Assembly: GCA_030426345.1 (NCBI GenBank)
Contig: JAUHYU010000006.1
Coordinates: 32,690 to 96,689 of the forward strand
Length of the DNA: 64,000 nucleotides
Direction: 5' to 3'
Origin: Bacteroidia bacterium
GTDB taxonomy: Bacteria; Bacteroidota; Bacteroidia; Cytophagales; Cyclobacteriaceae
The notes beneath the pieces were generated by a model. That model ran no database searches and was not told where the DNA came from. It saw nothing but the letters and a program-made list of their open reading frames with translations. Position numbers and translations under genes: made by a program. Of the stretch, positions 29,842-39,600 are shown in pieces; the first letter of the stretch is position 1; each line of letters opens with the position of its first letter.

Positions 29842-29950
29842 GAAAACATGCACTTCGGGGCACGTTTCTTTGCGAAGGCCGTTTTGAGACATTTCTTAAG
29901 AATTTAAGATCGATTCAAAACAGATCCAACTTAATGGCTAATTGTTGGGT
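29826..29950 (+). other. attC-like cassette recombination site at the 3' end of the ATPase/DUF4435 pair
   Basis: R''-like GCCCAAC (29826-29832), R'-like GTTGGGT (29944-29950), nested pairing CCCAACAA/TTGTTGGG and TAAG/CTTA; the cassette start carries GTTGGGC (27652-27658), exact complement of R''. Confidence 0.5.
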
Positions 29951-29960
29951 TGGTTCCGCT

Positions 29961-30038
29961 ATTCGATTTCAAAAGGCCGCGGATGTGGCTACAGGTGATC
30001 ACGTGACCGTAGAGTATTGGCGCAATTCAGTTGGATGG
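29961..30038 (+). pseudogene. Orphan fragment (IRFQKAADVATGDHVTVEYWRNSVGW) homologous to the C-terminus of gene 23000-25645
   Basis: Ungapped alignment to 25526-25603, about 80% identical by eye. Confidence 0.9.
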
Positions 30039-30046
30039 ATTGAGAT

Positions 30047-30712
30047 TTACTCATCTATCTCCACATTGTTCCATTCTAAATGAAGATAAATTATTCCCTT
30101 TTTCACTTTTTCGTCCTTGAACTTTTCCTTATCTATTTTCGTGTCTTTGCCCATGAAATTCAACGGTATTTTTATTTTCTCTACTTCAAACTCGATGATG
30201 ACTTCACTTGGCAGCAGGGAATCAGAAGCATAACTCATTTTGATGGTATAAGACCCTTCGTTGCGCGTGGTGATTTCCGAGACAATGATCTGATTCAGCA
30301 CCGTGTCAATCTTCAATGTCATGATGGCAAAATCAGCTTTGTTGTCAGCAGGGATCGCATTGAGCACTTTTAGCATTTTCCCATTCACCAGCTCGGTGCC
30401 GCGATCAACCGTAAAAAAATCATATTTAAACAATTCGTTCCACGAAAAATCAAGTCCGCGCTTGGGTATAAAAATAAAATCTTCGGTGGTGTAGCTGATC
30501 GGTTTCCCTTTTTTAAAATGAAGGTCTGCATGCTTTACGGGCATGTTGATGAAGCTCACATGGAGCTCCAGCGTAGCCTTGGCATACGCTTCTTGCACAG
30601 ATTCCAGCTTTTCTTTGATGCGCAACAAATCCGGATCGATGCCCTGTCCATGAGCATAGGCAACGATTAAAAAACAGCATGTCATGGAAAAAAGTGCCTT
30701 CATCCTATGTCT
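30047..30712 (-). CDS. Secreted LolA-like/periplasmic protein of an ABC operon
   Basis: Probable start MKALFSMTCCFLIVAYAHGQ downstream of the track start; followed upstream by ABC genes. Confidence 0.5.
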   Translation of the reverse strand, partial: RHRMKALFSMTCCFLIVAYAHGQGIDPDLLRIKEKLESVQEAYAKATLELHVSFINMPVKHADLHFKKGKPISYTTEDFIFIPKRGLDFSWNELFKYDFFTVDRGTELVNGKMLKVLNAIPADNKADFAIMTLKIDTVLNQIIVSEITTRNEGSYTIKMSYASDSLLPSEVIIEFEVEKIKIPLNFMGKDTKIDKEKFKDEKVKKGIIYLHLEWNNVEIDE

Positions 30713-31524
30713 TTTTTTACAAATAAAAAGGTGCCAAAACCCATGAAAACCAGGGTGTAGCACAGCAACAAAATATGGTTGTGGTGCACAGCTGGCCAGG
30801 GAATTTCATAATGGAAAAAATATTGCCACGTGTCTACCAGTTTTGGCAGGAACCAGCTGTCCGCACTACCAAAATCAATTTTCAAAAGTAGGGTATTGAG
30901 AATGAGAAATAAAGCACATAAAATCCATGTGATGGTCATTTCCTTGAAAACCACTGCGATGGTGATGCTTGTGACGCTATAAAAAATCATGAGCAATGTA
31001 CCGGACATAAAAGCCATGCCGATCCTGCGGAATGCTTCATTCGATTCATAAAAGTTGAGGCCGTTGATATAAACAATCAGATCTCCCTGACCAAAAATAC
31101 CGTATGCCAACAGGGAGGCGCTGGCCATCAACAGCGAAAGAACGATCAGGGTAAAAATGATGGCGATGATGTATTTTGACAGGATATAATCCTGCTTTCT
31201 AACGGCTTGCAGCAATACTGTTTGCAGGGTTTTGTCTTTGTATTCATTGGTGACAAATCCCGAAACGATGATCATGATGATGAGCGGAAGGTTGAACCAA
31301 AGCGCATTCAATACAATGTAAAGCACGAGATGGCCATTGAGCAGGTTGCCTTCGAGGTAGAAGTTTTGCGATAGATTTTCCAGGATCATATCGATGATGT
31401 CATTTCCCTGAAACCACGCACCCGCCATGATAAAAAGCTCTATGATCAAGATAGCGGCCAGTCCATAATAGGTCCTTTTTTGCCTGAATACCATGTACAA
31501 TTCTGCCCGGATCAATGCGATCAT
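30700..31524 (-). CDS. ABC transporter permease
   Basis: Six hydrophobic segments, overlaps ATP-binding gene. Confidence 0.8.
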   Translation of the reverse strand: MIALIRAELYMVFRQKRTYYGLAAILIIELFIMAGAWFQGNDIIDMILENLSQNFYLEGNLLNGHLVLYIVLNALWFNLPLIIMIIVSGFVTNEYKDKTLQTVLLQAVRKQDYILSKYIIAIIFTLIVLSLLMASASLLAYGIFGQGDLIVYINGLNFYESNEAFRRIGMAFMSGTLLMIFYSVTSITIAVVFKEMTITWILCALFLILNTLLLKIDFGSADSWFLPKLVDTWQYFFHYEIPWPAVHHNHILLLCYTLVFMGFGTFLFVKKDIG

Positions 31525-32369
31525 TTGCTTTGGTATAGTTGGCCGAGGTTCATTTCTGAACCGAAATAAGTAATGTCGATACCTTCATCGACGAGCGATT
31601 TTAGCAAATTAGGGGCGTCTGCTGCCGTGAGCGGCAGGGAGGCATAATCTCCTTCTATCATTGCCGCCCGGTTTTTGAGTTCCATGGATTTCAGGAGGTT
31701 TTTTCCTCGGATCACATAGGTATTGGATGTGAGGTTCAATATGTGGTCTTTTGTCCCCGATTGAATGATTTCTCCTTTGCTGATCACGTTGAGTGTGTCA
31801 CACGTTCTGCTCAATTCGTCGAGCAGGTGAGAAGATATCAGGATGGTGAGGTTGTCTTTGTGCGCCAGTTTCTGGATCAATTGCCGCAGTGATTGCATGC
31901 CCAGCGGATCGAGGCCAAGAAAAGGCTCGTCCAATATCAGGCAGTCGGGTTGGTTGAGCAGGGCGATGGCGATGCTCAATCTTTGCTTCATGCCCATCGA
32001 ATAGTTTCTGACGCAGTCTTTCCTTTCTGGCGACAGCCCCACTTCCTCCAACGCCATTTCGATGGTTTTCTGATCACTTGGCGCTTTCTGGATTCTCGAC
32101 AACATCAATAAATTTTCGTAGGCAGAGAGATATTCAAAGAGTGACGGCTTTTCGATGATGGCGCCGAGTGGCTTTTTCTTGATGGATTCGATGCGGAAGC
32201 TGCCAGAATCAGGTGTGACCAGCTTACACAAAATCTTGAACAGCGTGCTTTTACCAGCACCATTGGGCCCGAGGATCCCGCATATTTCTCCTGATTTCAC
32301 CGTAAGGCTCACATCTCTTAAAGCCCTGATGTCTTTGTACGATTTGCACAATCGCTCAGCAAATATCAT
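31521..32369 (-). CDS. ABC transporter ATP-binding protein
   Basis: GILGPNGAGKSTLFKIL, YSMGMKQRLSIAIAL, CLILDEPFLGLDP. Confidence 0.95.
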   Translation of the reverse strand: MIFAERLCKSYKDIRALRDVSLTVKSGEICGILGPNGAGKSTLFKILCKLVTPDSGSFRIESIKKKPLGAIIEKPSLFEYLSAYENLLMLSRIQKAPSDQKTIEMALEEVGLSPERKDCVRNYSMGMKQRLSIAIALLNQPDCLILDEPFLGLDPLGMQSLRQLIQKLAHKDNLTILISSHLLDELSRTCDTLNVISKGEIIQSGTKDHILNLTSNTYVIRGKNLLKSMELKNRAAMIEGDYASLPLTAADAPNLLKSLVDEGIDITYFGSEMNLGQLYQSK

Positions 32370-32971
32370 TGGAGATATGATTCTTGAGAAAGTTGACAGA
32401 AATTGATTTTTGACTTGTAGTATTTCCTGTTAAAGGTGCGCTTCCAATAGTATTCTTTAAAGATAAATAAGGGGTCACGGACCATGAAATCTGGCACAAA
32501 ATGATGCCAACGATAGCCAAGCTCATAGAGATATGCATTCGTTTCATCCAGATATCCCAACTCTTCTGCGGCAGTTTGCACGGCGTTGCGTTGACACCTC
32601 GATCCGGCATATTGCCTGATGATTTTTTTCTTAAACCCATATAAAAACAACTGGTCTTTGACGCGTTTGTAATCCTGAAATCGCGACCAGCTATCTGCCT
32701 GTACCAAAAAAATATGTAGAAATGAAAAGAGGAAGAAAACTACCCAAAAGGCTGTCCAGAATTTTGACTGATAGCTCAGGGCATTTTGGAGCATAACCCA
32801 ATACCAATACGCCTCTAGCACAAATAAAATCATGGATAAATGCAGCAATCGCCCAGTGGCCAGGTAAGAAACAATACGCAAGGGTTGCCGTGCAATAGGC
32901 TGGATAATATTATCCTGAGAATCGATCATTTGATTTCGCAAGTGTGAAAAAGTCGGTGTTGTTAGAACCAA
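32366..32971 (-). CDS. Hypothetical membrane protein translationally coupled to the ABC operon
   Basis: 201-aa ORF overlapping 31521-32369 by 4 bp; hydrophobic N-terminal half. Confidence 0.6.
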   Translation of the reverse strand: MVLTTPTFSHLRNQMIDSQDNIIQPIARQPLRIVSYLATGRLLHLSMILFVLEAYWYWVMLQNALSYQSKFWTAFWVVFFLFSFLHIFLVQADSWSRFQDYKRVKDQLFLYGFKKKIIRQYAGSRCQRNAVQTAAEELGYLDETNAYLYELGYRWHHFVPDFMVRDPLFIFKEYYWKRTFNRKYYKSKINFCQLSQESYLQ

Positions 32972-33151
32972 AAGTGAATAAATAAATAATTTGATTGAAT
33001 TGCAAAATAAAAGTGCCTATAAGTCAAAATAGCCAATAGATTATCTGCAAGCACAGAGTTAATGAAACAATTATCTCTTTTTCCTAATTCTTGGTAGTTT
33101 CGCAGTTTATAATTTCATATTATTTCGCTTGCATTTGGTCAAGCGAAAATA

Positions 33152-36076
33152 TTAGATTTTTTTTCTTCTATCTATCATAGCCCTAATCCCTTCAAGCGGT
33201 AATGCTGCACTTGCCAGATAATTTGATAGTCGGTAGGTGGAACCAAAAATCCATTCATTTGCACCATTTTCCTTAAAGTCATTGACCATGTCCACGACGG
33301 TTTGGTCAGCTAGTTTGGGGTCAACAAGATCAAGTGTGTAAACAAACCAACCCGTAGGAGTTGCCCAAAAGGCACCGTTTTGGTAGTCGTCGCGCTTGCG
33401 GGCCACTTCCCAATAAACGCCGCCCGGCAAATGCCGAATTTGTCCTTTTTGTACTATCTCATTGTATTGAGACTGAAAGTATTTGGCTATGGAAAAGGAC
33501 TGCTTTTCATCAGCTATTCCGAGGTAAACGGCAAAAGCCGAGCCCCAAATATCAGGTTCTTTGCATTGAACCGTGGCGGCTCTAAAGAGGCCAATACTAT
33601 CATCCCAAAATACATTTCGGATGTTTTTTTCTATCTTAACACTTTCATTCTTCCAATGTTTGGATTCTTCTGTACGATCAAGACTTGATAGTAAATCAGC
33701 AAGCCGTCTGCTCGCCTGAACGAACAAAAGTGAGCAAAAAAGTAAGTCTCCCTGCTTGCCGACTGTATCTGTAAATCCATACGGACAACGCTCTTGTTCC
33801 TCACCGGGAATGATATGTACCAGATGTGTATTTGGGTTGCGTGGCACCGCATTCATAGTTTTTATCAATGGCTCAATCATGGATTTTAGCAGCTTTTTGT
33901 CTTTAGTTTTCTGATAGGTATTCCAAGCAACATTTACAGTAAACTGTGAGCCGTCTGCCACCGGGTTTTTTCCCATGGTGCCAAAGCCCGGTTTATAAAT
34001 ATTCGTGCCATCAAATTTGATACAATCAACACCTGCACCACCGTCATTCATCCCATTGACGAAAAGACGACAGGCATCATTAAGTTCCTTGTCAGAATAT
34101 GAATCGATAGAACCTTCCAAGGTATAGGAATAATCGCGCAACCAAAAAGCCTCGTACCCAAGACCAACTTGTGGCGGAAAGGCCTCTGTGCCGTCATCCA
34201 TTGTTCTGACGGATTCGCGTATGATTCGATCTGCTTCGAATCCCAGCCAAGAAACCGCATCTTGAAATGATTGATCACCGTGAAAAAGCACATTTGCAGG
34301 AATTTCTACTTTCTCGAAATCGTCACTTTGCCAGGATAGCGTCAATGTGCTTCCTCCACCTTGCTGGAAATAGTTGAGCGAGATTTTATGCATACCTGCT
34401 TTCATGGAAATAGAAGCCTTTTTTTCATAATTTCCATGTGCCCCGTCATTGTCAATAAGTATGTAGTCATTCAGGAATAATACACTTCCATCGTTTGATT
34501 CAAGAAAAAGGGTGTATAATCCATCTTTTGGGACATTGATATATCCATTAAAGATGTAACCGAAATTTTCTGTTTGCTTACTGTTTTCTATGGAAAATTG
34601 AGGTATTATACCCGATGTTGATTCCCGCTTTTTTTCGATGGCTTTCGCATTGTCGAATGCTCCATTGTAAAATTTATAGTGGAGTCCGGGTGTTGGTTTC
34701 TCCGTCAGTTGCTGTGCTTCTTCGAAAATATCATTGCCAATTTCGACAGAGACGATCTGACTGGGCGTTTTGTCATGTGAAAATGCCTGCATCCGCAGTT
34801 GGGCTTTTTTATGGATTTTGATAGGATTTTTATATAAAAACATGCTATCTTGCGTTGGTAGAGAACTATCAAGGGTATAATATATTTGAGATGTTTCTTC
34901 GTGAGCTGCCAATTGGATATTTCCATTTTTATCTGATGCCACACGGGGATCTGGAGTAGCATCCTGATAAATCCAATCCAGACTAAGGCGTGTGATTTGC
35001 GTAGTAGCCAATCCATGCCCTCCCTTTCTATCTCCGGCACAATGTCCCAAAAGCACATGATTTTCCATGAATTCTATGGCGGTGTAGCAATACCACCCGT
35101 CAGGATCGCTTTCAATGGTTTTGATTTTCTCCCAACTTTTTCCTTCATCTTTTGATATGGCAAGGTTGAATGGGGTTCGATAGCCACCGTCTCTTGACTC
35201 TTCGTAGTTATTATTCCAAACTAACAGCAAGTCGCCTGTTTTTGGAATGCGCTCGATCGAGGCTGGGGAAAGTGGAGATTTTATATTTCCCGCTACGATC
35301 GGCGACCAGGTTTCCCCCTTATCTTCCGAATAAGAGAAGTATTGTACACCGGCATCTGTTCGACAAAAAAGCATCAATTTTCCATGATCTAATTCCACGA
35401 TTCCTGGCTCTTGCAACACGACGTTGTTAGGATTGGGAACCTCCATGGATTTTGACCAGTTTTTTCCAAGATCATCCGAGAAATAGCTATAGATCCTTCC
35501 ATTAGCAATCATTCTGGATTCAAGCTGTCCATGTAGTGCTGTGGGATAAATGATCCTGCTATTGGGCAATTGAACCAATCTGTCGTTATTGACAACATGG
35601 TATCCTTCGTCATTCATACACCTGATCGGATCACTCCAAGTTTTTGCCTCGTCGGTAGAGATGCGCATGAATGGTATACAGTCCGTTTCGGAGTTTTTTC
35701 TAATGTAAAAAAGGGCCAAACTTCCATCACTTAGCCGCAATAGAGAAACAGACATCACATTCATTCCGCCTTCATTAGCTATGATCATTTCATCTTCTGT
35801 TGTCCAGGTTTTTCCGCCATCACTAGAATATCTTCCGGCCAAATAAGCTTGGGCATGATCACCCGTTCCTCCGGTAAAATGTGTGTAAACAAACAATATC
35901 CGACCATCTTTAAGCTGGATAAAATCTCCTTCGCTATTTCTGGGATTTTCAGCTGATGGTGTAAGACGTAAGGTGATTTCCTTGCCGGAATCTTCCTGCG
36001 GAGTTGTTTTACAACCCATGGAAAATGAGGCCATTATCAGGAATAAAAAGAGGTAATTGTGGTTAGGGTAGTTCAT
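33152..36076 (-). CDS. Multidomain secreted lipoprotein: BNR/sialidase propeller + chitobiase-C-like + PA14-like + alpha/alpha-toroid
   Basis: YSSDGGKTWTTEDE Asp-box repeats; IYYTLDSSLPTQDS; FGYIFNGYINVPKDGLYTLFLESNDGSVLFLND; GYEAFWLRDYSYTLEG. Confidence 0.75.
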   Translation of the reverse strand: MNYPNHNYLFLFLIMASFSMGCKTTPQEDSGKEITLRLTPSAENPRNSEGDFIQLKDGRILFVYTHFTGGTGDHAQAYLAGRYSSDGGKTWTTEDEMIIANEGGMNVMSVSLLRLSDGSLALFYIRKNSETDCIPFMRISTDEAKTWSDPIRCMNDEGYHVVNNDRLVQLPNSRIIYPTALHGQLESRMIANGRIYSYFSDDLGKNWSKSMEVPNPNNVVLQEPGIVELDHGKLMLFCRTDAGVQYFSYSEDKGETWSPIVAGNIKSPLSPASIERIPKTGDLLLVWNNNYEESRDGGYRTPFNLAISKDEGKSWEKIKTIESDPDGWYCYTAIEFMENHVLLGHCAGDRKGGHGLATTQITRLSLDWIYQDATPDPRVASDKNGNIQLAAHEETSQIYYTLDSSLPTQDSMFLYKNPIKIHKKAQLRMQAFSHDKTPSQIVSVEIGNDIFEEAQQLTEKPTPGLHYKFYNGAFDNAKAIEKKRESTSGIIPQFSIENSKQTENFGYIFNGYINVPKDGLYTLFLESNDGSVLFLNDYILIDNDGAHGNYEKKASISMKAGMHKISLNYFQQGGGSTLTLSWQSDDFEKVEIPANVLFHGDQSFQDAVSWLGFEADRIIRESVRTMDDGTEAFPPQVGLGYEAFWLRDYSYTLEGSIDSYSDKELNDACRLFVNGMNDGGAGVDCIKFDGTNIYKPGFGTMGKNPVADGSQFTVNVAWNTYQKTKDKKLLKSMIEPLIKTMNAVPRNPNTHLVHIIPGEEQERCPYGFTDTVGKQGDLLFCSLLFVQASRRLADLLSSLDRTEESKHWKNESVKIEKNIRNVFWDDSIGLFRAATVQCKEPDIWGSAFAVYLGIADEKQSFSIAKYFQSQYNEIVQKGQIRHLPGGVYWEVARKRDDYQNGAFWATPTGWFVYTLDLVDPKLADQTVVDMVNDFKENGANEWIFGSTYRLSNYLASAALPLEGIRAMIDRRKKI
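33878..33898 (+). repeat. Dispersed CATGGATTTT motif copy (inside CDS)
   Basis: catggattttagcagcttttt. Confidence 0.8.
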
Positions 36077-36213
36077 TCAAAAAAAATATTTGAGATAATT
36101 ATCACAAAACAAAATGTATTTATGCGATTAGCACGATAGCGTAAATATATGGATAATCTTAAGATGTTATTTCTTGTTTTTGCAAAGAAACGGTTGAGGT
36201 ACGAGTAGTTAAC

Positions 36214-37251
36214 TTAATGCTGTTTATTGAAGATCACGTATAGTTTGTTTTTCATTTTTTTACTGTATCGAACTTCAATAAGATATGTAATGCAGGTGGC
36301 TAAACCAATTGAACAAATCAGTGCAATAGCCGAAGCCATCCAAAAATTCATATTTAATCTATTGTTCAAAATGGGTATAACAAACCACATTGATAATTTT
36401 TGATGTATTAAATATAATGCAAATGAGATTTTGCCCAAAAACAATAAAGGTTTGCGAATGATGAATTTTAGTTTGCCATGAACAAACAAAGAAAAAATGG
36501 AAAAATAAAGAATTAACATAATAGCATATTCCCAAAAATTTATAAAAAACCTGGATTGCCCGAAAAAATCGAATAGAGCAATCTGAGAAACCAAACAAAG
36601 AATAATCATCCCATAATATTTAGTAAGGTGGGTTCTATTTGCCATGATTTTGTAAAATAGAATGCCTGAAAAAAACAAAGGCCAAAACTGCAATAAAGGA
36701 ACCCCGTAAAGCACTCTCGATACCCAAACATCATGAACAGGAAAGTATACCATTGCAACAATCAGAATGGTCAATAAAACTCCTATTTTGTCTAAATGAA
36801 TGAGCCATTTGAAATGAAATAACAATACCATGAAGATGTAGAATAACATCTCTACAATCATTGTCCAATATGGGCCGTCTAGGTTGGGGATTTTTAAGTA
36901 AAACTGAAACATTGTCATGTTGCCTAAATATTGCACAATACTTACTCGATTGAAATCCATTTTATATATCCCATGTAACACCAATAGAGTAAAAGTTATA
37001 GTAACACAAGTCCAATAAGTTGGGTATAATCTACTTATTCTATTTATTATAAATTGCCCTGATTTTTTAGTGTGTTCTAGACTTAGTAAAATTACAAATC
37101 CACTAATCATAAAAAATAAATCTACTCCGGTAACACCTAGTTTAAAGCCAAAATGAGCCTCATTTCGACTCATTGTATAATGAAAAAGTACAATCATTAT
37201 AGCTGCTAATCCTCTTAAGGCGTCTAACTCTCGAAATCTTTTTTTCTTCAT
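36214..37251 (-). CDS. Acyltransferase family 3 (OafA/YrhL-like) membrane protein
   Basis: RELDALRGLAAIMIVLFHYTMS...VDLFFMISGFVI. Confidence 0.9.
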   Translation of the reverse strand: MKKKRFRELDALRGLAAIMIVLFHYTMSRNEAHFGFKLGVTGVDLFFMISGFVILLSLEHTKKSGQFIINRISRLYPTYWTCVTITFTLLVLHGIYKMDFNRVSIVQYLGNMTMFQFYLKIPNLDGPYWTMIVEMLFYIFMVLLFHFKWLIHLDKIGVLLTILIVAMVYFPVHDVWVSRVLYGVPLLQFWPLFFSGILFYKIMANRTHLTKYYGMIILCLVSQIALFDFFGQSRFFINFWEYAIMLILYFSIFSLFVHGKLKFIIRKPLLFLGKISFALYLIHQKLSMWFVIPILNNRLNMNFWMASAIALICSIGLATCITYLIEVRYSKKMKNKLYVIFNKQH

Positions 37252-37296
37252 CTGTTTTGATTATGCAGATTATGTGTGCAACTAATATAATGTATC

Positions 37297-37319
37297 TATG
37301 GATTTTTGATGCTTTTTTT
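37297..37319 (+). repeat. Dispersed CATGGATTTT motif copy
   Basis: tatggatttttgatgctttttt. Confidence 0.8.
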
Positions 37320-37383
37320 ACACCAATTCGGCGGGAAATCCATGATAAATTCATTTGATCTGCGTGGTTGAAAGGTAAGCGTC

Positions 37384-37436
37384 AATTCCCTCTATCAATC
37401 TGATAATTCATCTAATCGATTGCTGTTATTTTTCCA
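37384..37436 (-). pseudogene. Orphan copy of the 3' end of metallophosphoesterase gene 39601-40545
   Basis: 37394-37436 aligns to 39604-39646 with about 5 mismatches (GKITAID...NYQID). Confidence 0.85.
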
Positions 37437-37564
37437 AAGGCTCCTTTTTTTGAAAAAAACCTTTTTGTGCCTTACTTGTGTTCATTTATAAATAATTTCT
37501 GGCTTGTTGATTTATTTATATATTTACATTAAATTGTAACATGACGTAACCAACCTGAACAGCC

Positions 37565-38407
37565 ATGAAAACATCTCATTCAAAAATTACCTCCCGCTTT
37601 GCTATTTTTGTTTTATTCGCCATGCTAAGCAACTTAATGGGCTGCGAAAAAATATGCTCACTGACAGACCCTGATGTTGAAGCAACCGTGATGGAAGTAA
37701 ACCCTACAAGTGTGATCATCCATATTCAGGGAAATTTCGGGAGCGACCGTTTAAGTTCTACGGATGAGGTTGGTTGTTCTGAAAGCTGTAATGTCATTGC
37801 ATGCACAACTAGTTCAATGCAAGTTAATATTGTTCCATTTGATATCAACTCACCACTATTCATCAGTTATCCTACAACAGACCAACTTAATCAATCATTC
37901 ACTTTTTCAAATCTAATGCCTGAAACCGACTACACCATTGAATTCACGGTAAGTGCTTGCGTTAGTTCGGTAAAAATGACCGTGACATTTACAACACCAG
38001 AAGAACCTTGTGATCCTCCAGTATGTAGCGAGCACGGCCAATTCACAGCAGCTACCTGCTCTTGTGAATGCGAAGAAGGATGGACAGGCGACCTTTGCGA
38101 CGAGCCGATCTTAAGTGGAATTCTTCCTACCAATCTTGTATATGATCCAAATAATCTGGTCATCAACAGTTTCGGCTCATTCTCATCGGTAATGCCCACT
38201 GTAGATGGAAGCACACCATTCACCTTTACCATAGTGGACATCACACCTGCAAATACAGCGATCTCTATCAACGCTAGCACGGGCGTTATCCAAACAACCG
38301 ATCTGCTGGAATTCGGAACAGGCCGCACGTATTTGATCGATGTGGGAGTGAGCAATTCCGCAGGTTCTGCCACTTTCACAGATGTCTACACTATTCAGGT
38401 TCAATAA
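37565..38407 (+). CDS. Lipoprotein with EGF-like segment and cadherin-like/putative-Ig C-terminal domain
   Basis: MLSNLMGCEK; CSEHGQFTAATCSCECEEGWTGDLCDEP; FTFTIVDITPANTAISINASTGVIQTT. Confidence 0.65.
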   Translation: MKTSHSKITSRFAIFVLFAMLSNLMGCEKICSLTDPDVEATVMEVNPTSVIIHIQGNFGSDRLSSTDEVGCSESCNVIACTTSSMQVNIVPFDINSPLFISYPTTDQLNQSFTFSNLMPETDYTIEFTVSACVSSVKMTVTFTTPEEPCDPPVCSEHGQFTAATCSCECEEGWTGDLCDEPILSGILPTNLVYDPNNLVINSFGSFSSVMPTVDGSTPFTFTIVDITPANTAISINASTGVIQTTDLLEFGTGRTYLIDVGVSNSAGSATFTDVYTIQVQ

Positions 38408-38472
38408 AAAGCAAAGTGGGAGTTTCAATAAATTGATATACTCAAGTTGCAAACACGTGCAAAGCAGGAAAG

Positions 38473-39594
38473 TCAATCAATGGCTTTTCCAACTATAATG
38501 TTGTCGCCTGCAGCTATTACAATATTGGTGCCATCGTATGGAAATTTAGTTGATGAAGGATTATTAAATGAGTTGCCTTCAAGAAAAATGATTCCTTTAC
38601 CAAATTCTACTGAATCGGTTTTTGATTCTTTTAGCATTATGTCTCCCCCGGATTCTGTTGAAGTATAAAACACTTTAACAAACCTATTGCCATTGTCAAT
38701 GGCTACTATCGGACGAGTTCCGAAATAACTAACATGATGCAGATCATCCCAAGTGCCATTGGATCTTCTTACAAGCAATCCAATTTTTGTGTATGAAGGA
38801 GTATCATAACTTGTTTTGACGGCTGCAAATAATTCCCCATCTGAAGTATGCTTTAAATTCAAGTGATCATCAGCCATTCCCTTACCAATATTCAATGCAC
38901 TTTGTGATGCTGGAACCTCATCACGAGACCAAATGGAAATAGAATCACCATCCTTGTGAGACTTGAAACCAAAGCGTTCTGTTGCCTGATTTGACCACAA
39001 TACACCCACTGAATTCGACATAGTCACTATTGCACTGATATCATCATCAGCAACACCTGTATAAATGTGTTCTGAGTTCGACCAACTTGTATAAGGTGGG
39101 GTTGAATTTCTGACTTCAATATTGTTGTTGGCCTCATAGGTCATCCAAAGCGTTGATTCGGAATCAAAAGCAATGGTTGCTGTTTCAGTACTGGAATCAA
39201 AAGTTATTTGGGAAATAGTGTCTCTAGGGTTCAGGAATTGATATTTTTGACCGCTCTCGTTGAATTTTAAAACTGTGAATTCTGATTTTGGTACTTGAAA
39301 TAAAAGTATGAAGACAGTGTCAGACACGACATAGCAATCGGCTTTTGAGTTTTTATTGGTGGTAAGGAGCTTATGCTGAATCCATTTATTTTTTACCAGT
39401 TTCCAAACATGGGTGCCACTGTCATTTGGGAAAACAGAATAAAATTCATCTTCATATTTCCAAATCTTCGATTGCGGTTTTTCTCCGGTGGTTGTTGAAG
39501 TTTTTATAGAAGCAATCGGTAACTGGATGCCCGTCTGGCCAAAACTGAACTTACCCACAAATAAAATCGAAAGAGCAAAAAATATAATTCTCAT
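38473..39594 (-). CDS. Secreted BNR-like/propeller protein of unknown function
   Basis: Signal peptide MRIIFFALSILFVGKFSFGQ; repeated propeller-like strands. Confidence 0.5.
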   Translation of the reverse strand: MRIIFFALSILFVGKFSFGQTGIQLPIASIKTSTTTGEKPQSKIWKYEDEFYSVFPNDSGTHVWKLVKNKWIQHKLLTTNKNSKADCYVVSDTVFILLFQVPKSEFTVLKFNESGQKYQFLNPRDTISQITFDSSTETATIAFDSESTLWMTYEANNNIEVRNSTPPYTSWSNSEHIYTGVADDDISAIVTMSNSVGVLWSNQATERFGFKSHKDGDSISIWSRDEVPASQSALNIGKGMADDHLNLKHTSDGELFAAVKTSYDTPSYTKIGLLVRRSNGTWDDLHHVSYFGTRPIVAIDNGNRFVKVFYTSTESGGDIMLKESKTDSVEFGKGIIFLEGNSFNNPSSTKFPYDGTNIVIAAGDNIIVGKAID

Positions 39595-39600
39595 AATTCC

